Part shown: in pieces, positions 58,801-64,000 of the stretch
Position numbering within the stretch: the stretch's first letter is position 1
Layout: the number at the start of each line of letters is the position of its first letter
Assembly: GCA_946183915.1 (NCBI GenBank)
Contig: CAMHDJ010000004.1
Span: 1 to 64,000, forward strand
Direction of reading: 5' to 3'
Length of the DNA: 64,000 nucleotides
DNA from: an uncultured Bacteroidales bacterium
Lineage (GTDB): Bacteria; Bacteroidota; Bacteroidia; Bacteroidales; P3
Translations under genes and position numbers: made by a program
Notes under the pieces: model-generated
What the model saw: only the letters and a program-made list of their open reading frames with translations
Database searches by the model: none
Told to the model about the DNA's origin: nothing

Positions 58801-59652
58801 ATGAATACTGCCGAAGATACCCCCGACCTCACGCAAGTGCCGTTCTACCAGTGGGACAGCATCCCCTACGACCTGGAGGTGGAAGCCCCGGAGGTGGGCG
58901 TGGCGACCGATTCGACATTCGGCGTGTACATGCTCTGCGACACCACGGCGGTGCGCGAAAGCGTCGAGCGCCCCTCGCTCTTCGCCGGCCACGAACTGCC
59001 GGTCAACCAGCCGTTGGCCGAGCGCGCTGCCACGGCGCCCCAGGCCTGGGTCTTCGTGGTGCTCGTGGCGCTGATGGCGGTCACCACCCTCTACTACCGC
59101 CAGAGCAAGATCCGCTTCGGCGAGATGCTGCGCTCGCTCTTCGACAGTCGGGCGATGGATCGCATGATGCGCAACAACAACCTGACGCGCTCGTCGCAGC
59201 TGGCCCCGATGGGACTGCTGCTGGCGGTCACCGCGGCCCTTCCGGTGCACCAGCTGGCGCTGGCCCGGACGGGCTTTGTGGGCTACCTTCTGCTGGCCGT
59301 TGGCCTGGTCTTGGCCTACTACCTCCGCAACGGCATCATACGCCTGCTGGCGGCCATCTTCGACGACACCGCCGCCACGGGCTCCTACATTGCCAGCAAC
59401 TACCTCTACCATCTGGTTCTGGCCACGGTTATGCTACCTCTGCTTCTGCCGCTACTATACATGCCCTTCGGGCGCGAAACGTTCACTTACATGCTGGCAA
59501 TCCTGGTTGTTATCGCGTTTGTGATGCGCCTCATCCGGGGCATGAAACTATTTTTAACACAATCAAGCGGCTCCTATTTCTATCTTTTTTACTATCTTTG
59601 CATCGTCGAAATTGCACCGATTTTGCTCATGGCAAAGTGGTTAATCGTGTAA
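58801..59652 (+). CDS. DUF4271 membrane protein
   Basis: A 283-residue protein with a soluble N-terminal 85 residues and six or so transmembrane helices (WVFVVLVALMAVTTLYY onwards), ending WLIV. Family DUF4271 is almost confined to Bacteroidota and lies with hemD in many genomes, as here. Function unknown; a link with type IX secretion has been suspected because the neighbours often encode T9SS cargo. Confidence 0.85.
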   Translation: MNTAEDTPDLTQVPFYQWDSIPYDLEVEAPEVGVATDSTFGVYMLCDTTAVRESVERPSLFAGHELPVNQPLAERAATAPQAWVFVVLVALMAVTTLYYRQSKIRFGEMLRSLFDSRAMDRMMRNNNLTRSSQLAPMGLLLAVTAALPVHQLALARTGFVGYLLLAVGLVLAYYLRNGIIRLLAAIFDDTAATGSYIASNYLYHLVLATVMLPLLLPLLYMPFGRETFTYMLAILVVIAFVMRLIRGMKLFLTQSSGSYFYLFYYLCIVEIAPILLMAKWLIV

Positions 59653-59685
59653 TTGATAGATAATTGTGAAAAATCAAAGTAGAGC

Positions 59686-60612
59686 ATGAAAATCAAAAAA
59701 ATCCTCATTTCGCAGCCGGCACCGGCCGATTTGGAGAAGTCTCCCTACCGAAATTTGATCAGCAAACACGGCATCGACATCACCTTCTACAAATTTTTCG
59801 AGGTGGTAGGCATCTCTGCAAGCGACTTCAGAAAGACGCGTATCCATATAGGTGAATACTCAGCCATCATCTTCAACAGCAAACAGTCGATCGATCACTT
59901 CTTCCGTATGCTCAAGGAATTGCGCGAGACGGTGGGGGAAGAGATGAAGTACTTTTGCTCCACTGAGGCCATAGCCCTTTACCTCCAGAACTACATCCAA
60001 TACCGTAAACGCAAAGTCTTCTTCGGCGCCCAGTACTTCTCCGACCTCGTTGAGATCATCGGCAAGCACCGCGACGAGAAGTACCTCTTCCCGTGTTCGG
60101 ACGAGAAGCAGACCGAGTACACCAAGGCGCTCGACAAGGCCAAGATCAAGTACACCAAGGCTCCGATGTACACGTCGGTGCCACGCGACCTGAGCCGTTT
60201 CAAACTCGAGGACTATGACGCCATCTGCCTCTTCTCGCCCGTTGGAGTACGCAGCCTTGTCAAGAACTTCCCCGACGTCAAAGACCGCAATATCACCATT
60301 GCAGCCTTCGGCGCCTCGACCCACGCGGCCCTGAAGGAGAACGGCATCAAACTCACCATCGCCGCCCCAACGCAGGTGGCACCGTCCATGGCTATGGCGC
60401 TCGAGAACTACATCCTGGGCAAGCAGCAGGGCTCTGTCATCTCGCTCAAGGGCGAGAGTAAGCGTGCCCGCGGCAGCGCATCTGTGGTAGGGGTCGGCAA
60501 ACGCACCAAGCCCGTCATCGCCAACAAGGAAGTCTACAAGCAGCGCATGGAGGAGAAGAAGGCCCAGGCAGCCGCCCGTCGCGCCCAGCGTGCCGCCGAG
60601 AAAGCCAAATGA
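59686..60612 (+). CDS. hemD: uroporphyrinogen-III synthase-like protein
   Basis: A 308-residue HemD-family protein: KILISQPAPADLEKSPYRNLI, AIIFNSKQSIDHFF, YLFPCSDEKQTEYTKAL, FSPVGVRSLVKNFP, and a lysine/alanine-rich tail of some 60 residues (GSVISLKGESKRARGS to the end) not found in classical HemD. No other haem synthesis gene is nearby, so a role other than haem synthesis cannot be excluded. Overlaps rnpA by ATGA. Confidence 0.85.
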   Translation: MKIKKILISQPAPADLEKSPYRNLISKHGIDITFYKFFEVVGISASDFRKTRIHIGEYSAIIFNSKQSIDHFFRMLKELRETVGEEMKYFCSTEAIALYLQNYIQYRKRKVFFGAQYFSDLVEIIGKHRDEKYLFPCSDEKQTEYTKALDKAKIKYTKAPMYTSVPRDLSRFKLEDYDAICLFSPVGVRSLVKNFPDVKDRNITIAAFGASTHAALKENGIKLTIAAPTQVAPSMAMALENYILGKQQGSVISLKGESKRARGSASVVGVGKRTKPVIANKEVYKQRMEEKKAQAAARRAQRAAEKAK

Positions 60613-61028
60613 ACGCCCGCTTCCCCAAAGCCGAACACCTCTGCAGCCAACGCCTCATCGAGCGGCTCCACACCGAAGGCCACCGTCTGATGGTCTTCCC
60701 CTACAGCATACACTGGCGCCAGGAGGCCGACCTTCCGGTGCCGTGCCAGGTGCTCATCGTGGCCCCCAAGCGGAAGTTGCGCCATGCCGTCGACCGCAAC
60801 CGCGTCAAGCGCCTCACGCGCGAGTGCTACCGACAGAACAAGCACCTGCTGATCCCGCAGCTGGCCGAGCAGGGACTGCGCGTCACGTTGTCGCTCGTCT
60901 ATGTCCACAACGAGCCGCTGTCCTACGACCAGCTGCAACACAAGTTCCAAAAACTGCTGCCCCAACTGGCGGCCCAAATCCTGAGCCATGAGGACTCTCT
61001 ACCGCCTGCTGAAGAGCGTCCTGAGTAA
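60609..61028 (+). CDS. rnpA: ribonuclease P protein component
   Basis: A 139-residue basic protein: [40 protein letters not shown] (the RNR signature in RNRVKRL) and a helical end. It binds the RNase P RNA for tRNA maturation. It overlaps yidD by 41 bp. Confidence 0.95.
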   Translation: MNARFPKAEHLCSQRLIERLHTEGHRLMVFPYSIHWRQEADLPVPCQVLIVAPKRKLRHAVDRNRVKRLTRECYRQNKHLLIPQLAEQGLRVTLSLVYVHNEPLSYDQLQHKFQKLLPQLAAQILSHEDSLPPAEERPE

Positions 61029-61230
61029 GGCCATGCTGGCCCTCATCGCCTTCTACCGGAGTTGCATCTCCCCGCTGACGCCGCCGGCTTGCCGCTACAC
61101 GCCCACCTGCTCGCAGTATGCGCAGGAGGCCATCCGCAAGTACGGCCCCTTCCGCGGCGGTTGGCTGGCCCTCAAGCGCATCTTGCGCTGCCACCCCTGG
61201 GGCGGCTCCGGCTACGATCCGGTGCCGTAA
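60988..61230 (+). CDS. yidD: membrane protein insertion efficiency factor
   Basis: An 80-residue YidD with [31 protein letters not shown] and [23 protein letters not shown], complete match of the family including the three-Cys pattern. Together with rnpA as in most bacteria. Confidence 0.97.
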   Translation: MRTLYRLLKSVLSKAMLALIAFYRSCISPLTPPACRYTPTCSQYAQEAIRKYGPFRGGWLALKRILRCHPWGGSGYDPVP

Positions 61231-61275
61231 ACCCCGCGCGGCAAAATAATATTTGGCCATCTCGCTATTTTTGTG

Positions 61276-61283
61276 TACTTTTG
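61276..61283 (+). promoter_or_regulatory. -7 box for the RecQ-like gene
   Basis: TACTTTTG, 22 bp before the ATG, with TTTGGC about 20 bp upstream. Confidence 0.75.
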
Positions 61284-61304
61284 CAGTCTCGAAATGAGAA
61301 ATAG

Positions 61305-64000
61305 ATGATAGCCTTTATCGACACTGAAGTAAACCCACAAAGCAAGAAGGCTCAGGACTATGGTGCTGTGCGTGATGACGCTGCGGCTCTGCATACGCAT
61401 AACAAGGATGAGTTCTTGGCCTTTGTTGAGCCGTGCAGTGCCATCTGCGGACATAACATCATAGGTTTTGACCTGAAGCATACTCCGATAAATGGCAATC
61501 ACATTTTCATCGACACCCTTTATCTTTCTCCGCTATTATTCCCCAACAGACCGTATCATCGGCTGGTGAAAGACGATAAACTCCAGGTGGACGAGTTCAA
61601 CAATCCGGTGAACGATGCCATGAAGGCGCGAGACCTCTTCTTCGACGAAGTGGAGGCATGGAAAAGACTGCCCCAAAGTCGCAGGGTGATATACAAGGGC
61701 TTGCTATCGATAGTCTGTGAATTTAAGGGCTTCTTTACTTACATCGATGAAAATGAACCTCTCGTCACAGGACAGCCTTTGGTTTATGCCATATGTCAGG
61801 AATACGAGGGTCGTATATGTACCCATGCAAACCTCGCGGCAGTTGTGAAGCACTACCCTGTCGAACTGGCCTATGCGCTTGCTGTCATTGGTGCCGACGA
61901 TATGATGAGCATCACCCCCGCATGGGTCATGCGCAACTTCCCGAAGGTGGCCAATGTGATGAACTTCCTGCGAAACACACCTTGTGGAGAATGCACATAC
62001 TGCAAGAAACGGCAAGATGCTCACCATGGTCTGCGCGAATTCTTCGGCTACGACGACTTCCGTCTTTTCGATGGAAAGAACATGCAGCAACAGGCGGTGG
62101 AGACTGCAGTTCGTGGCGAATCCCTGCTCTGCATATTCCCAACCGGTGGGGGCAAGAGCCTGACCTTTCAGCTGCCCGCGTTGATGGCTGGCCGCAACAC
62201 CCACGGCCTCACTGTTGTTATCTCTCCCCTGCAAAGCTTGATGAAAGACCAAGTGGATAACCTCGCTGAACGTGGCATCAGCGGTGCGGTTACTATCAAC
62301 GGCATGCTCGACCCCATCGAGCGGGCTGCTGCTGTGCAGCAGGTGGTCGATGGCAGTGCCGACCTGCTATACATCGCGCCGGAGATGCTGCGCAGCAAGA
62401 CCATCGAGCGCCTTTTGATGGGCCGCAACGTGGTGCGTTTTGTTATTGATGAGGCCCACTGTTTCTCAGCATGGGGCCAGGATTTCCGCCCCGACTATCT
62501 CTATATCGGCGACTTCATCCGTAACCTTCAGGAGCAAAAACAGCAGCAGCAATCAATCGCCGTCAGTTGCTTCACAGCCACTGCCAAGCAGAAGGTCATT
62601 AGCGACATCTGTGACTATTTCCGCACGAAGCTCGGTTTGGATCTGAAAGTCTTTGCTGCCAATGCCGAACGCAAGAATCTTCGCTACTCTGTCATACATG
62701 TCGACACTGACGAAGAGAAGTACAACCACCTCCGCTCTCTTATTCTCGGCAGGCAATGCCCGACCATCGTTTATGTCAGTCGTAAAAAACGCACACGAGA
62801 AATCTCCGCTCACCTGTGCGCCGACGGCATTCGAGCCCTACCTTTCAATGGTGGGATGGACGCAGCCGACAAAATCCGCAACCAGGAAGCGTTCATGAAT
62901 GGCGATGCACAAGTGATTGTCGCCACCTCGGCCTTTGGCATGGGAGTGGACAAGAAGGACGTGGGCTTGGTGATCCACTACGACATCAGCGATTCGCTGG
63001 AAGCCTACGTTCAGGAGGCCGGACGGGCTGGGCGCGACCCGCACATGGAAGCCGAGTGCTATGTGCTCTATTCTGACAACGACCTCGACAAACATTTCAT
63101 ACTTCTCAATCAGACCAAACTCTCCATCAGCGAAATCCAGCAGGTCTGGAAGGTTATAAAAGACCTCACACCCAAGCAACCCACCGTCAGTTGTTCGCCG
63201 CTTGAGATAGCTCGTCAGGCCGGTTGGAATGAAGAAGTCGAAGATATAGAAACCCGTGTCAAGTCTGCCATCGCGGCGCTGGAGAACGCCGGACTGGTGA
63301 CCCGAGGCAGCAACACTCCGCACATATTCGCCACCGGCATCACCGTGGCTAATATGGACGAGGCCCGCCGTCGTCTAACTCTGTCGCCGCTTTTCGACGA
63401 AACCACACGTGAAGAGGCTGCCCGTATCATCGGCTCGCTTATTAGCCGTCGAGCCACGAGCGATAACAATGACGAGGCCGAGAGCCGTATCGACTATTTG
63501 GCTGATGTCCTTGGCATGTCGAAAGAAACCGTTATCCACAACGTCAACCTCATGCGGCAGGAAGGTATCCTTACCGATAGTCGCGACATGCAGGCTTGGA
63601 CTGTTAAAAGCACCACCCGCCGCGAGCTGGACAATATCCTGCGGCTGGAGCAGTTCCTGCTGATGCATCTCGGTGAGGAAAGCCGGGATTTTTACTATAA
63701 GCAGCTAAATGAAGAGGCCCATAAGTCTGGCATGGCCTTTAGCACCGTTCGCCGTATCAAGACGCTCCTCTATTTTCTTTCCTTGAAAGGCTATGTGCGC
63801 AAGGAGGAACACACCTACAGTGATAGTGTCAGCCTGCGACTCCAGGTGTCGTTGGAGAACTCGCTCAAGCGATTCGAACAGCGTGTCGGCCTGTGCCGTT
63901 TTGTGGTGGACAGGCTCTATGCGCAGAAGAACGACGGCGAAACGACACTCGTGTCCTTCTCGCTCGTCGAACTGCTCAAGCAGTACTGCGCGCAGCTCAC
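61305..64000 (+). CDS. RecQ-family helicase with N-terminal exonuclease-like domain (partial)
   Basis: An open frame of 898 codons that continues past the right edge. Residues 1-160 resemble a DEDD 3'-5' exonuclease: FIDTE at the start, GHNIIGFDLKH near 50-60, and later acidic residues. A Cys cluster CGECTYC with nearby His is at about 227-243. The helicase core has Walker A PTGGGKS (Lys284), the DEAH box FVIDEAHCFSAWGQDF at about 380, TATAK, and motif VI QEAGRAGRDPH; helical-wing elements follow. The layout recalls the WRN exonuclease-helicase. C-terminus unseen. Likely role is DNA repair, with defence an alternative. Confidence 0.88.
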   Translation, partial: MIAFIDTEVNPQSKKAQDYGAVRDDAAALHTHNKDEFLAFVEPCSAICGHNIIGFDLKHTPINGNHIFIDTLYLSPLLFPNRPYHRLVKDDKLQVDEFNNPVNDAMKARDLFFDEVEAWKRLPQSRRVIYKGLLSIVCEFKGFFTYIDENEPLVTGQPLVYAICQEYEGRICTHANLAAVVKHYPVELAYALAVIGADDMMSITPAWVMRNFPKVANVMNFLRNTPCGECTYCKKRQDAHHGLREFFGYDDFRLFDGKNMQQQAVETAVRGESLLCIFPTGGGKSLTFQLPALMAGRNTHGLTVVISPLQSLMKDQVDNLAERGISGAVTINGMLDPIERAAAVQQVVDGSADLLYIAPEMLRSKTIERLLMGRNVVRFVIDEAHCFSAWGQDFRPDYLYIGDFIRNLQEQKQQQQSIAVSCFTATAKQKVISDICDYFRTKLGLDLKVFAANAERKNLRYSVIHVDTDEEKYNHLRSLILGRQCPTIVYVSRKKRTREISAHLCADGIRALPFNGGMDAADKIRNQEAFMNGDAQVIVATSAFGMGVDKKDVGLVIHYDISDSLEAYVQEAGRAGRDPHMEAECYVLYSDNDLDKHFILLNQTKLSISEIQQVWKVIKDLTPKQPTVSCSPLEIARQAGWNEEVEDIETRVKSAIAALENAGLVTRGSNTPHIFATGITVANMDEARRRLTLSPLFDETTREEAARIIGSLISRRATSDNNDEAESRIDYLADVLGMSKETVIHNVNLMRQEGILTDSRDMQAWTVKSTTRRELDNILRLEQFLLMHLGEESRDFYYKQLNEEAHKSGMAFSTVRRIKTLLYFLSLKGYVRKEEHTYSDSVSLRLQVSLENSLKRFEQRVGLCRFVVDRLYAQKNDGETTLVSFSLVELLKQYCAQL

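Noticed and set aside
55537-59412. Open frame of 1291 codons opposite the C25 peptidase
   Set aside because: Arises from GC-rich codon bias; the plus strand has signal peptide, catalytic motifs and sorting domain.

Overview
The window is a GC-rich (roughly 60%) chromosomal segment of a member of the Bacteroidota, most likely an anaerobic Bacteroidales relative. Pointers seen directly are the -7 promoter motif TAnnTTTG ahead of many genes, the near absence of Shine-Dalgarno sequences, type IX secretion C-terminal sorting domains, SusC/TonB-like barrel proteins, DUF4271/DUF6266 families and a tmRNA whose tag reads GENNYALAA. Genes for ferredoxin-dependent oxoacid metabolism, rubrerythrin, FprA and rubredoxin suggest an anaerobe that must survive oxygen or NO.

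Layout. 1-4.8 kb: AddB-like nuclease, sugar nucleotidyltransferase, tmRNA, tRNA-Asp and tRNA-His. 5-11.2 kb: sodium symporter, lipoprotein, indolepyruvate:ferredoxin oxidoreductase, and a three-gene PqqD/HprK-like kinase/signal peptidase-VanZ operon. 11.5-13.6 kb: pyrH-frr-birA. 13.6-22.4 kb: a rearranged locus in which a module (T9SS adhesin, exported protein, anti-sigma, ECF sigma, HsdR_N nuclease) has been tandemly duplicated; the first copy lost its middle part, fusing a sigma factor fragment to the adhesin. 22.7-36.5 kb: lipoproteins, Ptb, polyprenol-P-mannose synthase, GxxExxY protein, DPP-IV-type peptidase, riboflavin synthase, CobW-type GTPase and small repair/lipid enzymes including an MGMT-MutT fusion. 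36.5-41 kb: purL and an acyltransferase. 41.4-55.5 kb: lipoproteins, tRNA-Ser, serS, a four-helix-bundle ORF, the FprA/Hrb/rubredoxin/ferritin/rubrerythrin stress block, lpxK, hisS. 55.5-64 kb: C25 peptidase, DUF4271-hemD-rnpA-yidD, and a large RecQ-family helicase running off the right edge.

The least ordinary feature is the density of short-period repeat elements, of two kinds. One kind consists of arrays of strictly 11-bp units (several unrelated unit sequences, one 33-bp = 3 x 11) in intergenic DNA. The other consists of palindromic elements whose arms are tandem heptamers close to ACTnnnC (or 9-mers), arranged in inverted orientation around a loop. Several heptamer elements lie in frame inside genes (purL twice, hrb, birA, the C25 peptidase; a 9-bp version in lpxK). 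In two places a 9-bp-repeat inverted pair encloses a small ORF of a family linked to rRNA intervening sequences (four-helix bundle) or of the GxxExxY family, which looks like a stem-loop cassette. I regard these cassettes as the best candidate for an undescribed system here.

All family assignments were made by reading translated sequence and motifs; no database search was run. Coordinates of short repeats were counted by eye and may be off by a base.
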